From positions 124,001 through 188,000 of the forward strand of contig NZ_JYLF01000005.1 of assembly GCF_001043055.1 (NCBI RefSeq): a stretch of 64,000 bases of DNA, written 5' to 3'. A program made the translations under genes and the position numbers. The notes below the pieces were generated by a model. The model saw only the letters and a program-made list of their open reading frames with translations, did no database searches and was not told the origin of the DNA. This DNA is from Pseudomonas weihenstephanensis (GTDB lineage Bacteria; Pseudomonadota; Gammaproteobacteria; Pseudomonadales; Pseudomonadaceae). This document shows positions 28,343 to 37,392 of the stretch, piece after piece; within the stretch, counting starts at the first letter, position 1, and the number at the start of each line of letters is the position of its first letter.

Positions 28343-29677
28343 TCAGGCATTGCTCCACGCAACCGGGGCCACACGCAGGAATTGCTTGAGTTCTTCCAGT
28401 ACCGTCTGCGGCGAAAGATCACTCAGGCCGCCGGCACGCAGTTTCAGTGCCGGCATGATCCATTGCACACCGTCGTAACCCCAGTGCGCGTTACCCCGCT
28501 CCCGATCCTGTATCGCATGCTGGAAAATCGCCAGGTCGCGGCGGCCTCGCATCAAACCGCTAACACGCTCCACCCAGCTTTCGTAGCGTTGGCGAATCTC
28601 GATAAAAGGACCCTTTATGATCGCCAACACGCCGCATTTAGTGCGGTTATGAAACGCGATATTGGAAAGCCCGAAGTAAGGTTGGCCCAGGTTGATTCGA
28701 GCGCTCGCCTCTGCGGGCAGGCGAAATACGGCCAAGTCAATATCAGCATGTTCCTCAAGCTGCATCTGCGGGTCTGACAACAGCGTTTCGGTGTGCTCAA
28801 GCAGCTGCCATTGCTCGCGCCAGGCTGGGCTGTAGGTGTGCGTGCGCTCAATTACATCGTTGAGCAATGGCAGCAACGTGCCAAAGGTTTCAAGCAACTG
28901 CCGACTTTCGTTGGGTGCACGTGAGGTGCGGGTGCGCTCGGCCAAATGGTTGAGGGTAAAAGCCACCTGCAAAGCATGGCTGCAGGTACCGCGAGCGTAG
29001 TCCCCCAACCGGGCAACATCGATCAGCACGTCTGCATGACGCTGCGCCTGCTCGGGGGCCAGAAACGCATAGATAGAGGCCAAGCCGTCGAGGTCGAAAT
29101 GATCGCTGGTGACGATGCTCGCCTGCGGCCAGGTACTGGCCTGCGCCATGTAGCGCAAAGCACTTTGCGTCGACAAGTTGGCTTTGTAAGGCTGCGGGGT
29201 GCGGTTGGCAGGCCAGTGAGACAGCGTCAAACGCGTCTGCTCATTGTGGGTTGAGTCCAGCGAGATATTGGCCACTTCACCCGTCATGTCCAACGGCAGG
29301 TAGCCAAATTGACTGTGCGGATCAATACGCACCGCCTGCGCCGCTGCATCAGCAGGTGCAGCAGTTGCAGGTGGCAAATCAGGCAACGTGAACGGTACGC
29401 GCTGAAAGTCCACCTCGGTTTGCCTGATTTCGCCATGACCGCCCAGGGTGTAGACCAACCGGCACAGGTTTTCGCGCCGAATATCCCGCCCCTCCCCATT
29501 GCGCGGCGCACTGCCCGGCCCGGCAATGGCGCTCGTCAAGTCGATGAAGTGGTTTTCACACAAGCCGATAGGCCGCCCACCGAGTAGGCGGACATCAAGC
29601 GCCCGGATTTGCCCGAGGACATCGGCATCTGCCATCACGTCACTCTCACCGCTGCTCATTGCGCTGGCCAGAGTCAT
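28343..29677 (-). CDS. Protein of unknown function (DUF6687-like) coupled to exporter
   Basis: A 444-residue soluble protein. I do not recognise an enzyme family with certainty. A stretch near the middle (SIVTSDHFDLDGLASIYAFL) has the Asp-His-x-Asp-x-Asp look of a metal-dependent phosphoesterase (DHH-like) site, which fits a DUF6687-type protein. The start ATG overlaps the stop of the MFS transporter gene (ATGA), so the two are translationally coupled. Position suggests a role tied to export, storage or protection of the cluster's product. No signal peptide or membrane segment is seen. Confidence 0.6.
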   Translation of the reverse strand: MTLASAMSSGESDVMADADVLGQIRALDVRLLGGRPIGLCENHFIDLTSAIAGPGSAPRNGEGRDIRRENLCRLVYTLGGHGEIRQTEVDFQRVPFTLPDLPPATAAPADAAAQAVRIDPHSQFGYLPLDMTGEVANISLDSTHNEQTRLTLSHWPANRTPQPYKANLSTQSALRYMAQASTWPQASIVTSDHFDLDGLASIYAFLAPEQAQRHADVLIDVARLGDYARGTCSHALQVAFTLNHLAERTRTSRAPNESRQLLETFGTLLPLLNDVIERTHTYSPAWREQWQLLEHTETLLSDPQMQLEEHADIDLAVFRLPAEASARINLGQPYFGLSNIAFHNRTKCGVLAIIKGPFIEIRQRYESWVERVSGLMRGRRDLAIFQHAIQDRERGNAHWGYDGVQWIMPALKLRAGGLSDLSPQTVLEELKQFLRVAPVAWSNA

Positions 29678-31128
29678 GGCAACTCCGGCTTTTCAGTGGC
29701 CAGTAGCACGTCTCTATCAACGTGCCCCTCAACCGTATCGCGCCGGATCACCTGGCGCACAGTGATAAACAGCAGCGCCGACAGCAATGCATACAGACCA
29801 AACAACCACGCCGCAGCGCTCGACGCACCCTCCACGCCGCCCGGTGTGGTAAATCCGGCCAGGTTAGCAATCATGCCCGCCAACGCCGCACCAATGGCCG
29901 TAGCAATCAACTGCACAGTGGTGATGGAGGCCCCGGCAATGTTTTTCTCAGCATCCGGCACATTGGCCAATACCCGCGTCAGCAGGTGTGGCCACGCCAG
30001 ACCTATACCTGTACCCACGCAGACCATGCCCACCGAGACCCCGCACAAACTCAGTACAGAACCGGTGGTTTGCGGGACAAAAATGCACGCCAGCGCCAAC
30101 CCCACGACGACAAACACCGGGCCATACAGCGTTGCCCGATTGGCCGACTCACGGGCCAGGCTCGAACTGTAGAGCGCTCCCAACGTCCAGCCAGCCGCCA
30201 TTAAAGCCGCGATATAGCCCGCTACCAACGGCGTTTGCAAGTGCAGCACTTGCAAGAAGTACGGCACAAAGACTTCACTGGTCATGCCAATGACCATCAA
30301 ACTCATGGACAGATAGATCGGCAACAATGCGCCGCGGGAACTCAGGCTGTTTTGGGGCAGCATGCGATGTTTGTCGCTGCCCTCCACCCGGTACACCGCA
30401 TACAACAGCACTAACCCGGCCAGTAACCCCAAGCCATTGAACAAGGGCGAGGGTTTGATGCTGCCCAGGGAGATGGCCAGCACCACTGCGGTCAATAGCG
30501 CCAGTTGCACCATCGGCACCGAGACCTTGGCACGCGGCTCGGTGCTTTTCTTGGGCAGCATCAGCGTAGCCAGCAACATGAACACCAGTGTGACGGGGAT
30601 CAGCGCCCAGAACGCCGCACGCCAGGCGTCATATTGAGCAAATACCCCGCCCACCGCAGGTCCGATCAGCGTCGCAGCGCCCCACATGCCCGAAATCAGG
30701 GCCATTGCGCGCGGCCACAAACCTTCATCGAACACCAGGCGGATCATCGAGTACGGCAAGGCGAACAATAATCCGCCCCCCAACCCTTGCACTGTGCGCC
30801 CAAGGATTAACACGCCCATGTCCGGCGCCAGGCTGCAAATGCCACAGCCGATGGCAAAAATCACACCCGCTACTGCATACGCGAGTTTTGGCCCAAGGCC
30901 GGTCAGGCACTTGGCCGACAGCACTGAGCCGATAATCGAAGCCACGACAAACAACGTGGTGTTCCAGGCGTAGTAATCAAGCCCGCCGATGTCCTTGACC
31001 ACAGACGGCAAAATGGTGGTGACCAAGTACACGTTGATCGCATGCAACGCGACTCCACCCGCCAGCGCCAAGGACCTGAGTCCGTTTTTGCCCAGCAATA
31101 ATGCCGCCCATCCTGTTGCCGTTGTCAT
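29674..31128 (-). CDS. MFS multidrug/natural-product exporter
   Basis: A 484-residue major facilitator with about 14 hydrophobic segments, consistent with the DHA2 drug:H+ antiporter class. ATG 31128 is favoured, with CAGGACAGGG upstream; a 10-residue longer start at 31158 exists. Motif-like elements include LGRTVQGLGGGLLFALPYSMIRL and SGMWGAATLIGPAVGGVFAQ (the antiporter motif C region). It is coupled to the DUF6687-like gene and divergent from the regulator gene. It is a likely exporter of the azapteridine-type product. Confidence 0.88.
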   Translation of the reverse strand: MTTATGWAALLLGKNGLRSLALAGGVALHAINVYLVTTILPSVVKDIGGLDYYAWNTTLFVVASIIGSVLSAKCLTGLGPKLAYAVAGVIFAIGCGICSLAPDMGVLILGRTVQGLGGGLLFALPYSMIRLVFDEGLWPRAMALISGMWGAATLIGPAVGGVFAQYDAWRAAFWALIPVTLVFMLLATLMLPKKSTEPRAKVSVPMVQLALLTAVVLAISLGSIKPSPLFNGLGLLAGLVLLYAVYRVEGSDKHRMLPQNSLSSRGALLPIYLSMSLMVIGMTSEVFVPYFLQVLHLQTPLVAGYIAALMAAGWTLGALYSSSLARESANRATLYGPVFVVVGLALACIFVPQTTGSVLSLCGVSVGMVCVGTGIGLAWPHLLTRVLANVPDAEKNIAGASITTVQLIATAIGAALAGMIANLAGFTTPGGVEGASSAAAWLFGLYALLSALLFITVRQVIRRDTVEGHVDRDVLLATEKPELP

Positions 31129-31259
31129 ATCCCTGTCCTGAGTTACATTCCGTTGCATCGAGCCTATTACAAAAGGTAAAGCTTTGATAATTATTTTTTG
31201 AAGTTGTGGGTATGATCACGCCCGGCTTCACCCATCCCTCTTGAGACGACCACTGCCCT

Positions 31260-31931
31260 ATGTGCGCAACCCCGACCGACTCCGCCAATGCCTCGCGCAA
31301 CACCGGCGCCACTGCTGAACGGATTCTGTTTTTGCTCAAATCCCATGGCCCGCTTAAAACTGCCGACCTGGGACCGATGCTAAACATCACCCTTGAGGCC
31401 ACGCGCCAGCAAATTCAAAAACTGCTGGAGGCCGAGCTGATTGTCGGTCAAGTCGTGCCTTCGGCAGGCGCAGGCCGCCCCTCGCAGAAGTGGGCGCTCA
31501 CCCCTGCGGCGCAGGCGCGGTTTCCCGACACGCACGCGCAGCTCACCTTGCAGCTGATTGATTCGATCAAGTTGATCTACGGCAACGATGGCATCGATAA
31601 AGTGGTCAACAGCATTGAACAAGCCAATACCCACGACTACGTCAACGCTTGCGCACAGGCCACCAGCCTCGAAGAAAAAGTCATGGTCCTGGTAGGGATT
31701 CGCGACGCGGCCGGTTATATGGCCAGCATGCAGGCCGACGGTGACAGCTGGCTGCTGATAGAGAGCCATTGTCCGATTTGCATTGCCGCGCAGAAATGTC
31801 AGGGTTTCTGTCGTTCGGAGCTGCAAGTGTTTCAGGCGGCGTTAGGGCAAGACGCTGACGTTGAACGCATTGAGCATTTGATCACCGGCGATCGCCGGTG
31901 CGTCTACCGTGTGACGCCGCACCCGTCTTGA
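31260..31931 (+). CDS. DeoR/SufR-like winged-helix regulator with Cys4 motif
   Basis: A 223-residue transcription factor. The N-terminal winged helix (ERILFLLKSHGPLKTADLG, then LEATRQQIQKLLEAELI) binds DNA. The C-terminal domain has the motif HCPICIAAQKCQGFCRSEL, four cysteines in a C-x2-C-x6-C-x3-C pattern typical of SufR-like Fe-S sensing regulators. It faces the MFS gene across an AT-rich 131-bp gap and probably controls it and perhaps the whole cluster. A redox-cycling product such as an azapteridine would be a natural signal for an Fe-S regulator, but that is inference. Confidence 0.8.
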   Translation: MCATPTDSANASRNTGATAERILFLLKSHGPLKTADLGPMLNITLEATRQQIQKLLEAELIVGQVVPSAGAGRPSQKWALTPAAQARFPDTHAQLTLQLIDSIKLIYGNDGIDKVVNSIEQANTHDYVNACAQATSLEEKVMVLVGIRDAAGYMASMQADGDSWLLIESHCPICIAAQKCQGFCRSELQVFQAALGQDADVERIEHLITGDRRCVYRVTPHPS

Positions 31932-31996
31932 GCGACGGGGGCGCGCGGCTAACCTTGCGGCTTCGCCTTAAGACTTAAGCGCGAAGGCAGGCTCTT

Positions 31997-34477
31997 CTAG
32001 CGCTGCGTCTGGGCAGTGACGCCACGCATGTCTTCGAAGAAGGCTTTGTCTTTAGGCACCCGATCAGAAGCCTTGGGGATGTTCGGCCCTTGAGCGTCCT
32101 GGCTTTCTACGTACCAATAACAATGCTTGATCGCACGCGTGATACCGACATAGGCCAGACGCAGCACCTCGTCCTTCTGCGCCGAATCATACGGCTCGGG
32201 GTCACCAGCCTTACCTAGCCCAGCCATGCGATACACCTGATTTTTGTAGGGCGATGACGTTAAATGCTGACAGTCTCCCAGCAGGAAAACCGCATCCGCT
32301 TGCAGCCCTTTGGAGCTGTGATAGGTCAACTGTTTAAGCCTGCGTGCCTCTGGCTGCAATCTAGAATCCGCATTAACTACAGACTGAATTTCTTTTTCTA
32401 TCAATAACTTATCGCTGCTTTTTCGATACAACATTAAGACGCTGTTACCTGCGTTGTAATGCTCGATCAGTTGTGCGGCCAGCGCCTGATCGTCACGATT
32501 CAATACGGTAACCGGCACCAACGTTTTTGGCTCTCCACTCGCCTTGGCACGCTTGCCGGGAATACCAGGCGCTGCACGCACGATGTGTTCGGCGGCATCA
32601 ATAATGTGCTGGTGGCTACGGAAATTGTCACTGAGCATCACCCGCGTAGTGGCCGGTGAAACAAACTCTTTATTGAAATCCATAAAGTATTTGGGCGAAC
32701 TGCCCCGCCAGCCGTAAATCGACTGCCAGTCATCGCCAACACACAGCAACGACGAACGTTGTGCGCCCCGGCCGATGTGCATGGCGGGACCACGGCTGCG
32801 GATCTCGCGCAAACTGGCACGCAACCAGGAGACGATCTGTGGCGAAACGTCCTGAAATTCATCGATCATCAAATGCGAAAGCGGACGCAATTGCTCATGG
32901 TTGAGCAGCTTGAAATTTTCGGGGCTGTTCTCGCCAAACAGCGCGAACATACGGTTATAGGTCATGACTGGCGGGGTTTGCGCCAGCAAGTGATCTTCCA
33001 GTGCACGCCAATACAGGCTCAACGCCTCGAAGAAAAACCGGTCGGGGTCGTCTTTGGCAAAGCGCATGTCACCGACAGCCGTCGCAACATCCAGCCCCAG
33101 GTTCTCGATAAAGCTGGCGGCGCTGACAAAACAGTCCAGCAGCGGCGCTGAACTCAGCTCCCCCTTGAGCTTGTAGTCAATGCCAGGCCCCGCGCTCGCC
33201 TCATCCGCCAGAGCAGATAGAACACGCTTTGACGCGCTATAACTATCTAGCCATATCAATGGTTTATCGCAGAAAGCTCGAAACAGCGTCTTCTTGACTG
33301 CCCACTCTGCGCGCACGGTCAGCTTGGCATTGGGACGGCTGATCTGCGGGCTTTCTCCTGGATCAAACCCCAACACCACCCACGCGTTGAGCTGCGGGAT
33401 ATAACCGTGGCAATGGAAGGTTGAGCCATTGATCTGGAAGGTTTCACGGCTCGGCTCAATGCCCTGAATAGGCCACGCGCCCGCGCCAAACCATAAATCT
33501 TCGAGGGTGTCGCAGAGTTCTTCATCGCGCTTGGCGGCTAATTCAGTCACCGCCATGCGCTTTTGCACATCCGGATGATCACGTTCCAGCGCCCCGAGCT
33601 GTAGAGCATGCCGACGCAGCGGCGCCATAAGCGTCTTAAAGCGTTCGTCACGGGTGTACAGCGCGTGATAACAGGCATTCAGTTGTTGGCGCTGGGTGTC
33701 GTTGATGCGCAAATCAAAAGGATTGCTCTCAACCTCTTCATCCGCCTGGGCACTGCGCGTACTAAGGTTTTCAAAGGCTTCTAACTTGGCGTAGCCCGGC
33801 AGGCTGCGCACCATCGGCAAAATACGCGAGTGAAAGGTGCGTACAACGTCCTGCGCCTGCTTGAAACTCAGGGCTCGCCCCCACAAACCGAACACTTCTT
33901 GCAGCTTGGCAATAAAGTCCTTACGCGACTCTCGGGTAAAGGTGACGACGGTCATCGAACTCAGCTCAAAACCCAAGTAGTGGCTGAGCAGCAAAATACG
34001 CAAGACCAGCGAGGTCGATTTCCCTGCCCCTGCACCCGCGACCACCGAGGTTGAAGGGGTGTCACTGAAGATCATCTTCCATTGCGCTGCACTAGGTTGC
34101 GCATGCGCCGGCAACATCGCCGCCACATCAGCCTTGACCTGCTTTTTCAACTCAGCCGTCAGGGGCAGGCGCCAGTCATCAAACAGGTCATTGTCGACCC
34201 CCGGCCCGCGGAGTTCCCGGGATCGCGTGTCATTGATGTGCAGCACCTGACGCCCGTCTTCCAATCCCTCGGCATGGCCCTCTTTGTAGCCGTAATCCAC
34301 CCCCGCGCTGTGCCCGCTGCGAAACCCGTCCGCCTGGCCATGCAACCACGATGCTGCGTGTTGAGCCCGCAAACGGGTTAAACCGCTGCCAAACAACCGT
34401 GCAGCCAGGCGCTTGAGCAAGGGCAGTTGAGTGATAGGAGCGAGTTCATCAGGCTGATCGGATTTGTGTTGCGGCAC
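31997..34477 (-). CDS. UvrD/Rep-family superfamily 1 DNA helicase
   Basis: An 826-residue SF1A helicase starting at GTG 34477 with GGAG upstream. The Walker A AGAGAGKS is near residues 147-154, motif Ia-like TVVTFTRESRKDF follows, the DEFQD box is in HLMIDEFQDVSPQIVSW, motif III in GDDWQSIYGWRG, motif IV in NFRSHQHI, and the C-terminal motifs in TYHSSKGLQADAVFLLG. The N-terminal ~130 residues contain a Gly/His-rich repeat-like region (GYKEGHAEGLEDGR). It most resembles the helicase IV-like branch; exact orthology is uncertain. It is not coupled to neighbours. Confidence 0.9.
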   Translation of the reverse strand: MPQHKSDQPDELAPITQLPLLKRLAARLFGSGLTRLRAQHAASWLHGQADGFRSGHSAGVDYGYKEGHAEGLEDGRQVLHINDTRSRELRGPGVDNDLFDDWRLPLTAELKKQVKADVAAMLPAHAQPSAAQWKMIFSDTPSTSVVAGAGAGKSTSLVLRILLLSHYLGFELSSMTVVTFTRESRKDFIAKLQEVFGLWGRALSFKQAQDVVRTFHSRILPMVRSLPGYAKLEAFENLSTRSAQADEEVESNPFDLRINDTQRQQLNACYHALYTRDERFKTLMAPLRRHALQLGALERDHPDVQKRMAVTELAAKRDEELCDTLEDLWFGAGAWPIQGIEPSRETFQINGSTFHCHGYIPQLNAWVVLGFDPGESPQISRPNAKLTVRAEWAVKKTLFRAFCDKPLIWLDSYSASKRVLSALADEASAGPGIDYKLKGELSSAPLLDCFVSAASFIENLGLDVATAVGDMRFAKDDPDRFFFEALSLYWRALEDHLLAQTPPVMTYNRMFALFGENSPENFKLLNHEQLRPLSHLMIDEFQDVSPQIVSWLRASLREIRSRGPAMHIGRGAQRSSLLCVGDDWQSIYGWRGSSPKYFMDFNKEFVSPATTRVMLSDNFRSHQHIIDAAEHIVRAAPGIPGKRAKASGEPKTLVPVTVLNRDDQALAAQLIEHYNAGNSVLMLYRKSSDKLLIEKEIQSVVNADSRLQPEARRLKQLTYHSSKGLQADAVFLLGDCQHLTSSPYKNQVYRMAGLGKAGDPEPYDSAQKDEVLRLAYVGITRAIKHCYWYVESQDAQGPNIPKASDRVPKDKAFFEDMRGVTAQTQR

Positions 34478-34742
34478 GCTGACTCCAAGGTGTGAGGCTG
34501 TCCGGGGGCACTATGGTCGCCCCATTGCGCGAAGAGTTCTAGCTAATTGCTTGAATGTCAGCTGTTTAGCTTGAGTTTTGAAGGCAAAGGATTATCTGTT
34601 GCCAAGGGTAAACATCGAATATATAGATTGGTTTAAAACATTTTTTACGCTTTTTATCGATTAATCATTATTGGAAACTCACTCCCATCATCGATCGGGT
34701 AGCAGCATCCTTCGCCCGACTGACCCGAACAGGAGCGTCATC

Positions 34743-35438
34743 ATGCTTGAACTCAGACCTTTCAACACACTGGGCGGCGCGAATCACGGCTGGTTGGACG
34801 CGCATCATCACTTTTCGTTCGCCGAGTACTACGACCCGCAACGCATGAACTGGGGCAACCTGCGCGTATGGAACGACGACGTCATCGCTCCCGGCACCGG
34901 TTTCCCAAAACATCCGCACCGTGACATGGAAATCATCACCTATGTGCGAGACGGCGCCATCACTCATGAAGATAACCTGGGCAACAAAGGCCGCACTGAA
35001 GCAGGCGATGTGCAAGTCATGAGTGCCGGCACTGGCATTGCGCACAGCGAGTACAACCTGGAATCGAACGCGACCAAGATTTTCCAGATCTGGATTCTGC
35101 CCAATCAGGCCGGTGATGCACCTGCGTGGGGCGCCAAACCGTTCCCTAAAGGTCAGCGTGAAGGCTTTGTGACGTTGGCCAGCGGCAAGGACGGTGATCA
35201 AGAGAGCCTGCGTATCCGCGCCGACGCTCGCCTGATGGCCGCCAACCTGAAGGCGGGCGAGACAGCCGAATACGTCTTGGATAAAGGCAGACGTGCGTAT
35301 CTGGTGCCTGCGACCGGTGTGATTGAGGTCAACGGCCTGCGAGCCAATGCCCGTGACGGGGTGGCCGTCGCTGATGAAAGCGTGCTGCGCGTACAGGCAC
35401 TGGAGGACAGTGAAATCGTACTGGTCGACCTTGCATGA
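34743..35438 (+). CDS. Pirin-family bicupin
   Basis: A 231-residue pirin/YhhW-type protein starting at ATG 34743 with AGGAG seven bases upstream. The metal-binding first cupin is evident in GTGFPKHPHRDMEIITYV and the later SAGTGIAHSEYN. Bacterial pirins bind iron or other metals, and some have quercetin dioxygenase activity or act in stress responses. The gene is monocistronic, with a strong terminator downstream. Confidence 0.92.
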   Translation: MLELRPFNTLGGANHGWLDAHHHFSFAEYYDPQRMNWGNLRVWNDDVIAPGTGFPKHPHRDMEIITYVRDGAITHEDNLGNKGRTEAGDVQVMSAGTGIAHSEYNLESNATKIFQIWILPNQAGDAPAWGAKPFPKGQREGFVTLASGKDGDQESLRIRADARLMAANLKAGETAEYVLDKGRRAYLVPATGVIEVNGLRANARDGVAVADESVLRVQALEDSEIVLVDLA

Positions 35439-35454
35439 CACCCAATGAAAAGGC

Positions 35455-35483
35455 CGGGCCTGTAATGAGGCTCGGCTTTTTCA
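35455..35483 (+). terminator. Intrinsic terminator of pirin gene
   Basis: GCCGGGCCT pairs with AGGCTCGGC (one G-U pair) around a 6-nt loop and is followed by TTTTT. It lies 16 bp after the pirin stop codon. Confidence 0.85.
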
Positions 35484-35498
35484 CGGTTTGAAACACCC

Positions 35499-36035
35499 TT
35501 AAGTCATTGGGTTATCGATCTGGATGTAAAGCGAAAACGCACCCAGCACCAACCAGAAGCAGGCGAACAGCCAAGGCGACCGTACCGAGAACATCAACGA
35601 TTTTTTGTAGCCTTTGTGCGTCGACTCCATCTCACAAAACAGCGGGGACTCGTCATAAGCAAGCCCCATCTGTGGCTCGCTGCTTAGCAACTCACTCTGC
35701 TTGAAGTGCCAATGATCGATGATGTCGTACGCAGCCCGAATACCCGGCCAGGCATTCAACGAAATCATGAGCCCCAACACCGCCAGCATCGGTGGCACAG
35801 TCAACGTGAAGAACTTGCCCCACTCAGGGTTGAGGTTGGCCATGCTCGACGCAAATGCGATCACCAAAAAAGACTGGGCTGCCAGATAGGCGTCCGTGCG
35901 GTGGGACAAGATGCTGGTTTCGTACTGGATTTCGCGGCGGTAAAAGTCCAGACGGTCCTTGGGCGAACCAAACATTTTTGCGTCATGTTCGGTGTGAACC
36001 TGTGGCGGGGTATCCGGGGTAATGATTTGGGTCAT
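35499..36035 (-). CDS. Membrane protein of unknown function
   Basis: A 178-residue protein with a soluble N-terminus (KMFGSPKDRLDFYRREIQYE), two central hydrophobic segments around SFLVIAFASSMA and VPPMLAVLGLMISL, and a C-terminal membrane helix (WLFACFWLVLGAFSLYI). I do not recognise the family. The layout with a helical N-terminus and a TM pair is reminiscent of small SLATT-like or DUF membrane proteins, but I would not assign it. It stands alone between convergent pirin and punC. Confidence 0.7.
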   Translation of the reverse strand: MTQIITPDTPPQVHTEHDAKMFGSPKDRLDFYRREIQYETSILSHRTDAYLAAQSFLVIAFASSMANLNPEWGKFFTLTVPPMLAVLGLMISLNAWPGIRAAYDIIDHWHFKQSELLSSEPQMGLAYDESPLFCEMESTHKGYKKSLMFSVRSPWLFACFWLVLGAFSLYIQIDNPMT

Positions 36036-36092
36036 CCAAAGCGCTCACGCAGTGACTCGAAAACGCTTTGATGCCCACGATGACGACAAAGT

Positions 36093-37274
36093 TCAGCGCG
36101 TTGCCAGACCTTCGGCCACAACTTTGCGCCGCTGAATCATGTAACCCAACAGTGCTAAGGGTGCTGAAGCCAGCATGACCTCGACGGTGATTTCTAGCGG
36201 TTTACTGATGTAGGCCGACACCAGCAGACTGCCCAGAAAGCACAAACCAAGCTGTAGTGTGTTTTGCAGTGCAGCGGCTTTGCCTGAATTTTTGGAAAAT
36301 GGCAGCAAGGCGTTGGCGACCACGATCGGGTAACTCGCCCCGTTGACCAACGCCATCAGGCAAAACGGAATCAACAAGGTGAGCAGCGTGGGTTCAGTCT
36401 GTGTGGCCACGACATAGAGTCCCACCATGCTTGCGCAATAAGCCAACAACAACCAGGGCAATAACGTACGGCCTTTGATGTGCTGCAAGGCACTGCGGCA
36501 GCTGTAGCCGCCAATTAAAAATGCCAGCGTCGGAAACGCATAGCTCAAGCCAATATCATTCGGGCTGTAGCCCATGTCGCCGAGGATGAAGGGTGAAGCC
36601 GTCAGCCAAGCGAAAAAACTGGCTGAGCACGCTGCAAAAATCATCACATTGCCGCTGAACGTCGCCGAACTCAGCAACTGGAAGTAACTCACGCGCGCAG
36701 TCTCTGTCTGACTATGTACGCGCGGCTTATCTTTAAGCAGCAGCGTGGGCACCAACAGCATCAGAGAAATCCCCAGCAACACCGTGAAGATTGCCTGCCA
36801 CCCCAAATGGTTGAGCACCACGGCCCCCAACAGGGGCGCCAGGGCTGGCGATAAGCCCATCAGCGGCATAATGCCTGCAAACACCCGATTGGCTTTGTCG
36901 GCCGGGTAACGGTCAATCACCAGGGCTTGCCACGTCACCGCTGCGGCGCAAATGCCGATGGCCTGAATAAAGCGCAGGCTCAACAGCCACACCGCGTTGT
37001 CGACCCAGAGCATGCCCAGACAGCCCAACGCAAACATCGACAAACCCGCCAAGAGCACAGGCTTGCGTCCAAGCCGATCCGACAGCGGTCCCCAGAGCAA
37101 TTGGCCAAACGCAAAACCGGCCAGAAAGATGCTTAAACTGGCCCCCACCGCACCGGCTGACAGGTTTAACTCACTGCGCAATGTGCCAAATGCCGGTAAA
37201 TACATATCCATCGCCAAATAGCCCAGCATGCTGAGGCCGGCGAGGTAACAGGTGAAACCAAACGAGTTTTTCAT
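36093..37274 (-). CDS. punC: Purine nucleoside MFS transporter PunC
   Basis: A 393-residue MFS protein of the Bcr/CflA drug-resistance branch, start ATG 37274 with AGG upstream (a GTG six bases earlier is less likely). The N-terminal segment [20 protein letters not shown] and [17 protein letters not shown] are characteristic of the YdhC/PunC group. In E. coli PunC imports purine nucleosides and is activated by the divergent LysR regulator PunR. Here the divergent neighbour is a very close PunR homologue, which makes the assignment secure. Confidence 0.88.
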   Translation of the reverse strand: MKNSFGFTCYLAGLSMLGYLAMDMYLPAFGTLRSELNLSAGAVGASLSIFLAGFAFGQLLWGPLSDRLGRKPVLLAGLSMFALGCLGMLWVDNAVWLLSLRFIQAIGICAAAVTWQALVIDRYPADKANRVFAGIMPLMGLSPALAPLLGAVVLNHLGWQAIFTVLLGISLMLLVPTLLLKDKPRVHSQTETARVSYFQLLSSATFSGNVMIFAACSASFFAWLTASPFILGDMGYSPNDIGLSYAFPTLAFLIGGYSCRSALQHIKGRTLLPWLLLAYCASMVGLYVVATQTEPTLLTLLIPFCLMALVNGASYPIVVANALLPFSKNSGKAAALQNTLQLGLCFLGSLLVSAYISKPLEITVEVMLASAPLALLGYMIQRRKVVAEGLATR

Positions 37275-37335
37275 GTGCACCTAAAGCTTCCCATCAAACA
37301 ATTTGTTGACTGGCGTGCATTATCCGGCTGAGCAT

Positions 37336-37350
37336 TCGCTTGTGAAGCGA
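37336..37350. promoter_or_regulatory. Candidate PunR operator
   Basis: A perfect palindrome, TCGCTT-GTG-AAGCGA, lies in the 118-bp punC-punR intergenic region. It is a T-N-A type dyad expected for a LysR regulator. The assignment rests on position and symmetry only. Confidence 0.5.
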
Positions 37351-37392
37351 TAATAATTTCACTTTGGCATCAATTATTTCGAAGGCAAAACT

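Noticed and set aside
34668..35441. Long minus-strand open frame (257 codons) opposite the pirin gene
   Set aside because: It is the antisense shadow of pirin, which has cupin motifs, a ribosome-binding site and a terminator; the antisense frame has none.
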